A DNA stretch of 55,021 nt from Sporosarcina koreensis. Its GTDB lineage: Bacteria; Bacillota; Bacilli; Bacillales_A; Planococcaceae. The notes under the pieces are model-generated. The model saw only the letters and a program-made list of their open reading frames with translations, did not search any database and was not told the origin of the DNA. The position numbers and the translations under genes were made by a program. This document shows positions 33,415 to 41,388 of this stretch, in pieces (position 1 is the stretch's first letter; each line of letters opens with the position of its first letter). Where the stretch lies: assembly GCF_001531445.1 (NCBI RefSeq), contig NZ_LQYA01000053.1:46797-101817 (forward strand), read 5' to 3'.

Positions 33415-33717
33415 ATGGTAGCTGAGATGATCTTGACAGTAATTCTTATGATTCCGTTGTATGCATTCTTTATCTGGACCTATAATTGTCCCGAAGATAG
33501 TTTTTTGTTTGGTAAGCGGTGGCAGTTCAAAGAGGAACCTGAAGTTTCTCCAAATATGGTCCGTTATTTGAAATTCACTTCCATAGCAGCAATGATTAGT
33601 ACTCCTATCGTTATCTTTAGTATTTTCTTCAAACAGTCTGTTTTCGGTCTTGCTTTACTGGCATTTATCTTTGTGATTGTGATTGGTGCTTTTATAATAT
33701 TTACAGGTGAAAATTGA
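33415..33717 (+). CDS. Small membrane protein of unknown function
   Basis: 100 residues with three hydrophobic segments (about 3-22, 53-70, 74-96) and a hydrophilic loop between the first two (NCPEDSFLFGKRWQFKEEPEVSPNMVRYLK). ATG 33415 has AAGGGGAA 4-5 nt upstream. No family recognised. Confidence 0.6.
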   Translation: MVAEMILTVILMIPLYAFFIWTYNCPEDSFLFGKRWQFKEEPEVSPNMVRYLKFTSIAAMISTPIVIFSIFFKQSVFGLALLAFIFVIVIGAFIIFTGEN

Positions 33718-33745
33718 CGTTAGATTAAGCAATTGAATCGGATTT

Positions 33746-33787
33746 ACTGGTGAGCATCAGGCGGTAACTGAGCAACATCAGGCGGTT
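33746..33787. repeat. Two-unit 21-bp direct repeat (CATCAGGCGGT)
   Basis: CATCAGGCGGT recurs at 33755 and 33776, exactly 21 bp apart, within ACTG..GAGC..CATCAGGCGGT-type units. A separate perfect inverted repeat ATGGTTAC-AA-GTAACCAT follows at 33801-33818. Confidence 0.55.
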
Positions 33788-33838
33788 CAAATGAGTTAAC
33801 ATGGTTACAAGTAACCATTAATGAACAACAATACGAAA

Positions 33839-33892
33839 AGGGACTGTTCTGGTAGATTTTCGGTCTTACCAGTCAGTCCCTCCTTTTTTTTG
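33839..33892. terminator. Terminator between membrane-protein and HAD genes
   Basis: AGGGACTG..CTGGTA / TACCAG.CAGTCCCT stem with a 12-nt loop, then CCTTTTTTTT. Confidence 0.75.
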
Positions 33893-33896
33893 AAAC

Positions 33897-34559
33897 TTAC
33901 ATGACCGTCCAATTCCTCTCCTCAGCAACCCTCAGCAACCGGTCCTCAGGTCTTACAGCAACCGGGTTTCCTACAAGTTCAAGTACGGGAAGGTCGGAAT
34001 AGCTGTCTCCGTATGCAAAGCTATGTTCCCAGTCAACTTGCTGTCCTTCGAATATCTCCATAATCATTTCGGTTTTGCGCTTTCCATTAATATGATAAAT
34101 TTCCGTTTCGCTATCAAACGCGTCTTCTGCAGTAAATGGTATGTCGGTTCCGATGATCGTATCGAATTCAATACCTTCCGTCACGGCATACAATAATGGC
34201 GTATACGCACCGGATACGAGCATGACATGCATGCCTTCGCTTTGATGCTGTCGGACCTTTTTCACGACTTCTTCATTAAAAGCTTGCCGCATGTCTTCCT
34301 TCATTTCATTAAAATAGTGCTTATACTCCGCTTTAGATAAAGTACGTAAGGCGTTTGCGTAAATTTGCATCGATTGTTCTTTCATTTTCGCTTCCGGAAC
34401 GATTTTCAATTTGTAACCTATGTAAAGTGGGAGAATCCTACGAAAGAAGTCTTTATACTTCGAGCTGTGTGTCGGGTGATGCTTCAGATGGTCCATTAAT
34501 AATTGAAAAGTCTCTTTCGCATATAAAGTACCGTCAAAATCGAATATCGCAACTTTCAT
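33897..34559 (-). CDS. HAD-IB family hydrolase (phosphoserine phosphatase-like)
   Basis: 220 residues. Motif I FDFDGTLYAKET (residues 5-16), motif II MLVSGAY, motif III Lys in NGKRKTEMI and motif IV FAYGDSYSDLPVLELVGNPVAVRPEDRLL are all intact. The pattern of subclass IB points to small phosphate ester substrates; it is not close enough to SerB to be named so. ATG 34559 has AGGGGGA about 8 nt upstream; the frame stays open to 34628. Confidence 0.85.
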   Translation of the reverse strand: MKVAIFDFDGTLYAKETFQLLMDHLKHHPTHSSKYKDFFRRILPLYIGYKLKIVPEAKMKEQSMQIYANALRTLSKAEYKHYFNEMKEDMRQAFNEEVVKKVRQHQSEGMHVMLVSGAYTPLLYAVTEGIEFDTIIGTDIPFTAEDAFDSETEIYHINGKRKTEMIMEIFEGQQVDWEHSFAYGDSYSDLPVLELVGNPVAVRPEDRLLRVAEERNWTVM

Positions 34560-34666
34560 TGAATAAATCCCCCTAATTATACAAATGCATTTAGTATTGA
34601 TGATACAGCGTTTGAAATGAAAGGGCAATTTGTGGATAATTGATGGAGAGAGTGAGGAGACAGGAC

Positions 34667-35566
34667 ATGCATAAGAATCAAAAGAAGAAAAGGGAAGATT
34701 CCTTCCTTTTCACGGTGAATGAAGAAGCGGAGTTATTACCGTTTTTATTAGAAAACATGAAAAAGAACAGCCGAAATTCCATTAAATCGATGTTGACGAG
34801 AGGACAGGTCTCTGTGGACGGCAGCACAGTAACGAAGCATAATCATCAATTGTTGCCAGGACATAAAGTGGAGATCCTCGCGAATAAAGCTGCTTTGAAT
34901 GAAAGCAAAATTACTGGCCTGACAATTATCTACGAAGACGACGCAATTATCGTCATAGATAAGGAAGCCAGCCTGTTATCGATGGCTGCAAAAGATAAAA
35001 ACGAAAGAACGGCATTTAGTGAAGTGTCGGCTTACGTGAAACGGAAGGACCTGCGGCAAAGAGTTTTCATCGTCCATCGTTTGGACCGGGATACGTCAGG
35101 TGTCCTCCTGTTCGCGAAAAGCGAGCAAGTGAAAATGGTATTGCAAGATCATTGGGATGAAGTCGTGAAGGAAAGGATATACACGGCCTTGGTGGAAGGG
35201 AATGTCCGGAAAGAATCCGGTACGATCAAATCGTGGTTGAAGGAGACGAGAACGTACAAAGTTTACTCGAATCCGACGGACAACGGTGGTCAACTCGCAA
35301 TTACCCACTATAAGAAAATACGATCGAATCGCCAATACTCTTTGCTGGAGGTCAAATTGGAAACAGGTCGAAAAAACCAGATACGGGTCCATATGGAGGA
35401 AATCGGCCATCCAGTAGTCGGCGACAAAAAATACGGCTCGACTGTCAATCCAATCAAAAGACTCGGCTTGCACGCAACAGCATTAACGATCGTTCACCCG
35501 GAAACAAATGAAATAATGAAATTCGAATCACAGATCCCATCATCCTTCATCAATAAATCTTTATAA
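34667..35566 (+). CDS. RluA family pseudouridine synthase
   Basis: About 299 residues. An N-terminal S4 RNA-binding domain (NSRNSIKSMLTRGQVSVDGSTVTKHNHQLLPGHKVEI) is followed by the catalytic domain with the active Asp in IVHRLDRDTSGVLLFAKS and ETGRKNQIRVHMEEIGHPVVGDKKYG. It isomerises uridine in ribosomal or transfer RNA; the site is unknown. ATG 34667 is favoured because GAGGAG lies 9 nt upstream; ATG 34643 and TTG 34640 have no such site. Confidence 0.9.
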   Translation: MHKNQKKKREDSFLFTVNEEAELLPFLLENMKKNSRNSIKSMLTRGQVSVDGSTVTKHNHQLLPGHKVEILANKAALNESKITGLTIIYEDDAIIVIDKEASLLSMAAKDKNERTAFSEVSAYVKRKDLRQRVFIVHRLDRDTSGVLLFAKSEQVKMVLQDHWDEVVKERIYTALVEGNVRKESGTIKSWLKETRTYKVYSNPTDNGGQLAITHYKKIRSNRQYSLLEVKLETGRKNQIRVHMEEIGHPVVGDKKYGSTVNPIKRLGLHATALTIVHPETNEIMKFESQIPSSFINKSL

Positions 35567-35571
35567 TAAAT

Positions 35572-35612
35572 AGTGGTCTAAATTCAATAATTGAATTTAG
35601 ACCGCTTTTTTG
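35572..35612 (+). terminator. Terminator after the pseudouridine synthase gene
   Basis: GGTCTAAATTCAA-TAA-TTGAATTTAGACC, 13-bp perfect stem, then GCTTTTTTG. Confidence 0.85.
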
Positions 35613-35629
35613 TGTTAAATGAACACTAA

Positions 35630-35744
35630 GAAAATCGCCAGAAAAGGCGACACTCCTGCGGAAAAAGGATTAGCCGAAGACCCCGCAATGAAGTGAGGAG
35701 GCTAAGGTAAAGCCCGCGGAAAGGGAGCCGTTCTGGCGATTTTC
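35630..35744. repeat. 115-bp palindromic element with 14-bp terminal inverted repeats (Bacillaceae REP type)
   Basis: Perfect ends GAAAATCGCCAGAA and TTCTGGCGATTTTC enclose the conserved-looking blocks GCGACACTCCTGCGG, TTAGCCGAAGACCCCGCA, GAGGAGGCTAA and AAGCCCGCGGAAAGGGAG. TTAGCC and GGCTAA form a nested stem. The block order ACTCCTGCGG, GAAGACCCCGCA, GAGGAGGC, GCCCGCGGAAAG is one I know from intergenic repeats scattered through Bacillaceae genomes. It lies between the convergent RluA and coat protein genes. Confidence 0.75.
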
Positions 35745-35755
35745 ATTTTTACAAT

Positions 35756-36394
35756 TTATTGCACCGTAGGATTCGGCATGCTTGGTTGACCTACTGATGA
35801 GGCATACGAATTCAAAATCGCCTGCATATCTTGCTGGGCGAGCTGAGGCACCTGGTAATAATGATGCTTGTTTTGATAAATTGAAAGCTCGTAAGCCATC
35901 TCAATGCAGTTAGGCACTGAATCCTGCAACACACGTCTGACGACAGGGTTACACGTCTCAAGAGCTGCCATCGTCTTCCCCGACGCGTTCGTTTTTGCTG
36001 ATCCGAGAAGGAAACCGGAAATGATTTCATCCGAAATTTCGCTCGCATTTTGAATTGGCTTCTTCGGTTGCGATGGCTTCATGCCATAGACAAAGTCATT
36101 TCCTTGTTTCATCTTATAGCTGCCTGTCGGATGGGATGGATCCATACCCGTTTTAAAAGCTTCCACCGTAATATTATATTCATCCAATGTAAAGCGGTAT
36201 TGCCTGTCCAAAATGTCGAGCAACTCGGGGTCCTTGACATGTGGCCGTAAAATCATTGCCTGATTCAATGCTGCTATTGTACTTGAAAGTACCTCATGGA
36301 CATCAAAAAGCTCGTGTCCCCCGTGGTTCATCTGTGGTGGAACTGCCCCTGTATGCATATTTTGATGCGTTTCACCAAATTGATTTTGCGTCAA
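35756..36394 (-). CDS. CotF-like spore coat protein
   Basis: 212 residues, hydrophilic, with a His-, Asn- and Gln-rich start (MTQNQFGETHQNMHTGAVPPQMNHGG). The helical coat F region covers about 28-80 (LFDVHEVLSSTIAALNQAMILRPHVKDPELLDILDRQYRFTLDEYNITVEAF) and a second helical pair about 115-190. Start TTG 36394 with AAGGAGG 10 nt upstream. A sigma-E-like promoter precedes it, fitting mother-cell expression and assembly on the spore. Confidence 0.82.
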   Translation of the reverse strand: MTQNQFGETHQNMHTGAVPPQMNHGGHELFDVHEVLSSTIAALNQAMILRPHVKDPELLDILDRQYRFTLDEYNITVEAFKTGMDPSHPTGSYKMKQGNDFVYGMKPSQPKKPIQNASEISDEIISGFLLGSAKTNASGKTMAALETCNPVVRRVLQDSVPNCIEMAYELSIYQNKHHYYQVPQLAQQDMQAILNSYASSVGQPSMPNPTVQ

Positions 36395-36434
36395 TATAAG
36401 TATCCTCCTTTTTTAGATTGATTTTCAATCGACA

Positions 36435-36464
36435 GTAGTATGGCTTCAAGGAGGAGGTATATGC
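36435..36464 (-). promoter_or_regulatory. Candidate sigma-E (mother cell) promoter of the coat gene
   Basis: Minus strand: GCATATA (36464-36458), 15-nt spacer, CATACTAC (36442-36435), against the Bacillus sigma-E consensus KMATATT and CATACAHT. About 40 nt before the coat gene's start codon. Confidence 0.45.
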
Positions 36465-36554
36465 GTGTAAAAGTTGCTAAATACGCATAATCGCATGTCT
36501 TTAAAAATAGCATAGGATAAAGGACATTTTGTCAATGAAAGGCAGTGGATAGAA

Positions 36555-37838
36555 ATGCAAATACATGTCGTGCAGCAAGGGCAAAGCTTATACGGGATCG
36601 GGCAAGCGTATGGTGTACCGTATGAGGATATCGCACGGGCAAATGAATTGATAGATCCATCCCGAATCGTTGTCGGGCAAGCACTCGTCATACCCATCAC
36701 AGGCGGCTACCATTGGGTGCAACCCGGCCAATCCCTTTATATCATTTCAAGATTGTACGGGACGACAGTAGAGGAGCTCGCCAGAATCAATCGCATTTCC
36801 CCGAATAGTATTTTGCATATAGGACAACGATTGTATATTCCACAAAGGAGAAAGTCGATCATCGATGTATTTCTATACGTTGAACCAAGGGAAGCGATCA
36901 TTGAATCAACAGTCCAGGAAGTTAGGAATAGGGTGGGTGATTTAACTTACTTGGCAATGTTCAGCTATGAACCGCAACGGGATGGTTCATTGAAAACACC
37001 ACCGATTGATGATATTCCTGAAATAGCGGCGCAAGCCGGAGTTCTGAATGCAATGGTCATCAGTAACTTGGAGAATTTTGCTTTCAGTGCTGAATTGGCA
37101 CATGTTTTGTTTACAGATCAAACGGTACAAAATCGCCTGTTCGAGAATATTGTCCAAACTGCCAGAAGAATAGGCTACTCCGATATTCATTTTGATTTTG
37201 AATTTATTCGGCCGGCGGATAGGCAACTGTATAATACGTTTCTGAGAAATGCCCGCGCCCGCTTCCATCCAGCGGGCTTGACGCTATCTACTGCATTGGC
37301 GCCGAAAACTGCTGATGATCCGACAGGGCTTTACGGGGGAATTGATTACAAAGCACACGGGGAAATTTGCGATTTCGTCACGTTAATGACGTATGAATGG
37401 GGTTATTCATATAGTGAACCGCAAGCCGTCAGCCCAATCAATCAAGTTCGTCGAGTCGTAGAATTCGCAGTCAGTCAGATACCTCCCGAAAAGATCTTCC
37501 TGGGGCAAAATTTATACGGCTATGACTGGACGTATCCATATCCTCCGGAGACTGGAGTTGCTGCAAAAGCGCTCAGCCCCCAACAGGCAGTTAATTTGGC
37601 TATTAGCCGGAACGCGAATATCCAATACGATACCGTTGCCCAAGCGCCGTTCTTCCTTTATTGGGATAATGACGGAGTGCGCCATGACGTGTGGTTTGAA
37701 GATGCACGCAGCATCCAAGCTAAATTTAACTTGTTGAAGGAATTCAATTTGCGTGGCATGATGTATTGGAAGCTGGGATTAGCATTCCCGCAAAACTGGC
37801 TGTTACTCACAGATAATTTCAATGTGCGAAAACGATAA
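36555..37838 (+). CDS. sleL: Spore cortex-lytic N-acetylglucosaminidase, SleL/YaaH type
   Basis: 427 residues. Two LysM domains (1-47 and 52-97: IHVVQQGQSLYGIGQAYGVPYEDIARANEL; YHWVQPGQSLYIISRLYGTTVEELARINRI) bind cortex peptidoglycan, followed by a glycoside hydrolase 18 barrel with the acid Glu in SDIHFDFEFIRP. SleL degrades cortex fragments during germination. There is no signal peptide, as usual for a protein loaded from the mother cell. ATG 36555 with AAAGGCAGTGG upstream; a CATAGGATA (36511-36519) resembles a sigma-E/K -10, but no -35 was matched. Divergent from the coat gene. Confidence 0.92.
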   Translation: MQIHVVQQGQSLYGIGQAYGVPYEDIARANELIDPSRIVVGQALVIPITGGYHWVQPGQSLYIISRLYGTTVEELARINRISPNSILHIGQRLYIPQRRKSIIDVFLYVEPREAIIESTVQEVRNRVGDLTYLAMFSYEPQRDGSLKTPPIDDIPEIAAQAGVLNAMVISNLENFAFSAELAHVLFTDQTVQNRLFENIVQTARRIGYSDIHFDFEFIRPADRQLYNTFLRNARARFHPAGLTLSTALAPKTADDPTGLYGGIDYKAHGEICDFVTLMTYEWGYSYSEPQAVSPINQVRRVVEFAVSQIPPEKIFLGQNLYGYDWTYPYPPETGVAAKALSPQQAVNLAISRNANIQYDTVAQAPFFLYWDNDGVRHDVWFEDARSIQAKFNLLKEFNLRGMMYWKLGLAFPQNWLLLTDNFNVRKR

Positions 37839-37846
37839 TGTAAAGC

Positions 37847-37877
37847 GAACCATATGTGCAAGCTGCACATATGGTTC
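37847..37877. terminator. Terminator after sleL
   Basis: GAACCATATGTGCA-AGC-TGCACATATGGTTC, perfect 14-bp stem. Serves sleL and the convergent small gene. Confidence 0.75.
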
Positions 37878-37894
37878 ATTTAATAACTCAACTG

Positions 37895-38035
37895 TTATTC
37901 TTTTGAAATATAATTGATTGCGCTTTGGAAAATGTCTACATCCGGATTGATTAACAGAGCAGGTAGGAATGCGAAAGCCATTAAAATAACTAAATTGGCT
38001 CCTATTACTGTGCGCAGCATTTTGCTGAATTTCAT
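37895..38035 (-). CDS. 46-residue small membrane peptide
   Basis: Reads MKFSKMLRTVIGANLVILMA, then FAFLPALLINPDVDIF and QSAINYISKE. A basic head, one membrane helix (about 9-29) and a short outer tail. GAGGAG lies 7 nt before the ATG on the minus strand. It ends just before the sleL terminator. No family is known to me; the ribosome binding site and protein-like composition are the only support. Confidence 0.5.
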   Translation of the reverse strand: MKFSKMLRTVIGANLVILMAFAFLPALLINPDVDIFQSAINYISKE

Positions 38036-38347
38036 AAAGCATCTCCTCTTTCTCTTTGTAGTTGTTTTCCAAATCGCAAAAATATGGTTTTGGATATGTC
38101 TACTAATAATCTATGTTCAAAAATGGGTAAATGATTTTATTTTCGTTCTACTAATTTCGACAAGACTCGTGAAACCGACATAATATAGCCATAGTAAATC
38201 TCAGTGAAACGAAAAAGTTGTTGAATATATTCATATTTTCAGTAATACTTATTGAAACGAGGAAACGATTTCGAAATATTAATTTTCATGGAGATTTTAC
38301 GCACGATATAATTTTTTCTTCGGTAGTTTCAAGAAAGGATGAGGCAA
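38036..38347. other. AT-rich promoter region before gdhA
   Basis: About 310 nt without a gene. A -10-like TATAAT lies at 38308-38313, about 35 nt before the gdhA start; its -35 is weak. Several AAACGA/GAAACG motifs recur (38211, 38255, 38264). No terminator, attenuator or riboswitch was recognised. Confidence 0.45.
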
Positions 38348-39727
38348 ATGACAAATATGGAAAACACCAGAGAAAACCGGAACCGGGCGAATGATTACGT
38401 TCATGAAGTTTATGAACTGGTAAAAAAGAGAAATCCCGATGAAAAAGAATTTTTACAAGCGACGAGAGAAATATTCGATTCGCTTCGACCGGTCTTTGCC
38501 AAGCATCCTGAATATATTCGGAACGGAATACTGGAGCGCATAACAGAGCCGGAGCGGATCATCTCTTTCCGTGTGGCCTGGGAGGATGACAAAGGGAAAG
38601 TGCATGTCAATCGAGGATTCCGCGTTCAATTCAATAGCGATCTCGGTCCGTATAAAGGCGGCATCCGCTTCCATCCTTCCGTCAACAATAGCATCATGAA
38701 ATTTCTTGCGTTTGAACAGATTTTCAAAAATGCATTGACCGGGCAACCGATCGGTGCGGGGAAAGGCGGCTCCGATTTTGATCCGAAAGGGAAGTCTGAA
38801 CGCGAAATTATGCGTTTCACGCAGAGCTTCATGACCGAGTTAAGCAAGCACATCGGCCCGGATATTGACGTGCCAGCAGGAGATATCGGTGTCGGCAAAC
38901 GGGAGATTGGCTATATGTTCGGCCAATACAATCGGCTGAAAGGCGGCTACGAGGCGGGCGTTCTGACAGGAAAGGATCCGAAACACGGCGGTTCGCTAGG
39001 ACGGAAAGAAGCGACCGGTTACGGAACGGTCTATTTCGTTGAGGAGATGTTGAATGAAAACGGACTTTCCTTCAAAGATAGCACTGTCGTTGTATCGGGT
39101 TCCGGAAATGTGTCGACATATGCTATTGAAAAGGCCCAACAACTTGGAGCGAAGGTTGTCGCATGCAGCGATTCCGGCGGCTATATTTACGATAAGAATG
39201 GCATAGATCTTGAGACGGTAAAACGGTTGAAAGAAGTGGAGAATAAACGGATTTGGGAGTATACGAAGGAGCACCCGGATGCCGAATACCATGAGGATTG
39301 CTCGGCGATCTGGTCTATCCCTTGTGATATTGCGCTTCCTTGTGCAACACAAAATGAAATCGATGAAATCGCAGCCCATATGCTGATTGCAAACGGTTTA
39401 CAAGCGCTAGGCGAGGGTGCCAATATGCCATGCAATATCGAAGCAATCGAAATTTTCCTAGAGAATAAAGTGCTTTTTGCCCCTGCAAAAGCAGCGAATG
39501 CGGGTGGAGTGGCAGTCTCCGCGATGGAAATGTCGCAAAACAGCATGAGGCTTGGTTGGACAGAAGAAGAAGTGGATATGCGCCTAAAAACGGTCATGGA
39601 AAACATCTATGCAAGCTGCAAGGACGCAGCCGAACGGTTCGGCAAGCCGGGCAATCTCGTCATGGGCGCCAACATCGCAGGGTTCCTGAGAGTAGCCGAC
39701 ACAATGGTTGCGCATGGAATACGATAA
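38348..39727 (+). CDS. gdhA: NADP-specific glutamate dehydrogenase
   Basis: 459 residues, the length of the hexameric NADP-dependent class I enzyme. The substrate domain has FRVQFNSDLGPYKGGIRFHPSVN and the catalytic Lys in GAGKGGSDFDPKGKS; the Rossmann domain has VSGSGNVSTYAIEKAQQLGAKVVACSDSGG. It forms glutamate from 2-oxoglutarate and ammonium. ATG 38348 has AAAGG 9 nt before it; ATG 38339 and ATG 38357 are alternatives. Monocistronic with its own terminator. Confidence 0.95.
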   Translation: MTNMENTRENRNRANDYVHEVYELVKKRNPDEKEFLQATREIFDSLRPVFAKHPEYIRNGILERITEPERIISFRVAWEDDKGKVHVNRGFRVQFNSDLGPYKGGIRFHPSVNNSIMKFLAFEQIFKNALTGQPIGAGKGGSDFDPKGKSEREIMRFTQSFMTELSKHIGPDIDVPAGDIGVGKREIGYMFGQYNRLKGGYEAGVLTGKDPKHGGSLGRKEATGYGTVYFVEEMLNENGLSFKDSTVVVSGSGNVSTYAIEKAQQLGAKVVACSDSGGYIYDKNGIDLETVKRLKEVENKRIWEYTKEHPDAEYHEDCSAIWSIPCDIALPCATQNEIDEIAAHMLIANGLQALGEGANMPCNIEAIEIFLENKVLFAPAKAANAGGVAVSAMEMSQNSMRLGWTEEEVDMRLKTVMENIYASCKDAAERFGKPGNLVMGANIAGFLRVADTMVAHGIR

Positions 39728-39734
39728 TTACACA

Positions 39735-39770
39735 AAAACTACCTTACATATGTTGGTAAGGTGGTTTTTT
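39735..39770 (+). terminator. Terminator after gdhA
   Basis: AACTACCTTAC / GTAAGGTGGTT stem with one G-U pair and TTTTTT tail. Confidence 0.75.
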
Positions 39771-39800
39771 ATTTGAAGTGATTGCTGTCATGTTACTCTG

Positions 39801-39830
39801 CGCTCATAAAAGTCTCCCCGCGCTCATAAC
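39801..39830. repeat. Two-unit 20-bp direct repeat (CGCTCATAA)
   Basis: CGCTCATAA at 39801 and 39821, 20 bp apart, starting 30 nt after the gdhA terminator. A degenerate relative of the post-terminator arrays elsewhere in the window. Confidence 0.5.
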
Positions 39831-39893
39831 CCCAGTTTCCAAGCAACGACTCTCGATTGAACAATAATTTTTCCTTTTTCACATACAAATCTA

Positions 39894-39921
39894 TTGAAAT
39901 CCAAATTATCTATGGTATTAT
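39894..39921 (+). promoter_or_regulatory. Promoter of argG
   Basis: -35 TTGAAA (39894-39899), 16-nt spacer, -10 TATTAT (39916-39921). No T-box was found; an ArgR-type operator was not convincing. Confidence 0.5.
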
Positions 39922-39978
39922 AAAAATACATACTGATGAATAAAGATACAACATGATCTATAAAGGAGGACGAAAATA

Positions 39979-41187
39979 ATGGGAAATAAAAAAGTCGTTT
40001 TGGCGTATTCAGGTGGTCTAGATACTTCGGTGGCGGTGCAATGGTTGACAGATAAGGGATATGATGTAGTCGCTTGTTGTTTAGATGTAGGTGAAGGGAA
40101 AGACTTGCAATTCATTCAGCAAAAAGCTTTGCAAGTCGGTGCGGTGAACAGCTATGTCATCGATGCGAAGGAAGAATTTGCAAAGGAATATGCATTGCTC
40201 GCATTGCAGGCACGCACGTACTATGAAGATAAATATCCACTTGTTTCAGCATTATCGCGTCCGTTAATTTCCAAAAAGCTTGTCGAAGTTGCGCATAAAG
40301 AAAATGCGACGGCAGTAGCGCATGGCTGTACCGGTAAAGGAAATGACCAGGTCCGTTTTGAGGTCGCAATCAAAGCGCTTGACCCGACGCTTGAGGTTAT
40401 CGCTCCAGTCCGTGAATGGAGCTGGTCGCGTGAAGAAGAGATCGCGTATGCGAAAGAGAAGAATATCCCGATTCCGATCAATCTAGACAGCCCTTATTCC
40501 ATCGACCAAAATCTATGGGGCCGAAGCAATGAATGTGGAATTCTTGAAGATCCATGGGCTGCGCCGCCAGAAGAGGCATTCGGATTGACTTCATCAATCG
40601 AAGACGCGCCAGATACGCCGGATGTTATCGAAATTGAATTTGTGGAAGGTGTGCCTGTCAGCATTGACGGAAAACAATATCCATTGAGTGAACTGATCTT
40701 GATGTTGAATGAGGTTGCCGGCAAACATGGAGTAGGTAGAATTGATCATGTTGAAAATCGGCTCGTCGGCATCAAATCCCGCGAAGTGTATGAATGTCCG
40801 GGTGCCGTCACATTGCTGAAGGCGCATAAAGAACTGGAGGACATTACACTCGTAAAAGATGTCGCTCACTTTAAGCCACTCGTTTCTCAGAAGCTTAGCG
40901 AGCTGATCTATAACGGCCTATGGTTCTCACCTCTCCGAAATGCGTTGGAAGCTTTCGTGAAAGAGACGCAGCAATACGTGAACGGTGTTGTCCGTGTCAA
41001 ATTATTTAAAGGGCATGCGATTGTCGAAGGAAGAAAATCATCCAACTCCCTATACGATGAAAAATTGGCGACCTATACGTCCGATGACGAGTTCGACCAA
41101 TCGGCAGCTATCGGCTTCATCCAATTATGGGGTCTGCCGACGGAAGTCCACAGCTCGGTGAATAAAAAGCAAAAAGTGAGAAATTGA
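39979..41187 (+). CDS. argG: Argininosuccinate synthase
   Basis: 402 residues, full length. The N-type ATP pyrophosphatase P-loop [13 protein letters not shown] is at residues 7-19, and the substrate region has [15 protein letters not shown]. It joins citrulline and aspartate in arginine synthesis. ATG 39979 with AAAGGAGGAC 7 nt upstream. argH, which usually follows, is absent: a terminator comes directly after, then an unrelated operon. Confidence 0.97.
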   Translation: MGNKKVVLAYSGGLDTSVAVQWLTDKGYDVVACCLDVGEGKDLQFIQQKALQVGAVNSYVIDAKEEFAKEYALLALQARTYYEDKYPLVSALSRPLISKKLVEVAHKENATAVAHGCTGKGNDQVRFEVAIKALDPTLEVIAPVREWSWSREEEIAYAKEKNIPIPINLDSPYSIDQNLWGRSNECGILEDPWAAPPEEAFGLTSSIEDAPDTPDVIEIEFVEGVPVSIDGKQYPLSELILMLNEVAGKHGVGRIDHVENRLVGIKSREVYECPGAVTLLKAHKELEDITLVKDVAHFKPLVSQKLSELIYNGLWFSPLRNALEAFVKETQQYVNGVVRVKLFKGHAIVEGRKSSNSLYDEKLATYTSDDEFDQSAAIGFIQLWGLPTEVHSSVNKKQKVRN

Positions 41188-41195
41188 TAGACCGT

Positions 41196-41226
41196 GCCTT
41201 CTGCAGAAAAGTGCAGGAGGCTTTTT
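41196..41226 (+). terminator. Terminator after argG
   Basis: GCCTTCTGCA-GAAAAG-TGCAGGAGGC stem followed by TTTTT. Confidence 0.8.
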
Positions 41227-41388
41227 CCTGTCCATATGCCTAAATAGTCTGGAATTCCTAAGATTGCTAACTAGCTATAACTAATCAATTTAAGAATTAA
41301 GGAACATTTATCCTTTTTTTATAGTAGAATTTCTATGTGTATAAGATTTCCAATCTACGAAAGACATTTACGACAGGGAGGAAGCTCA

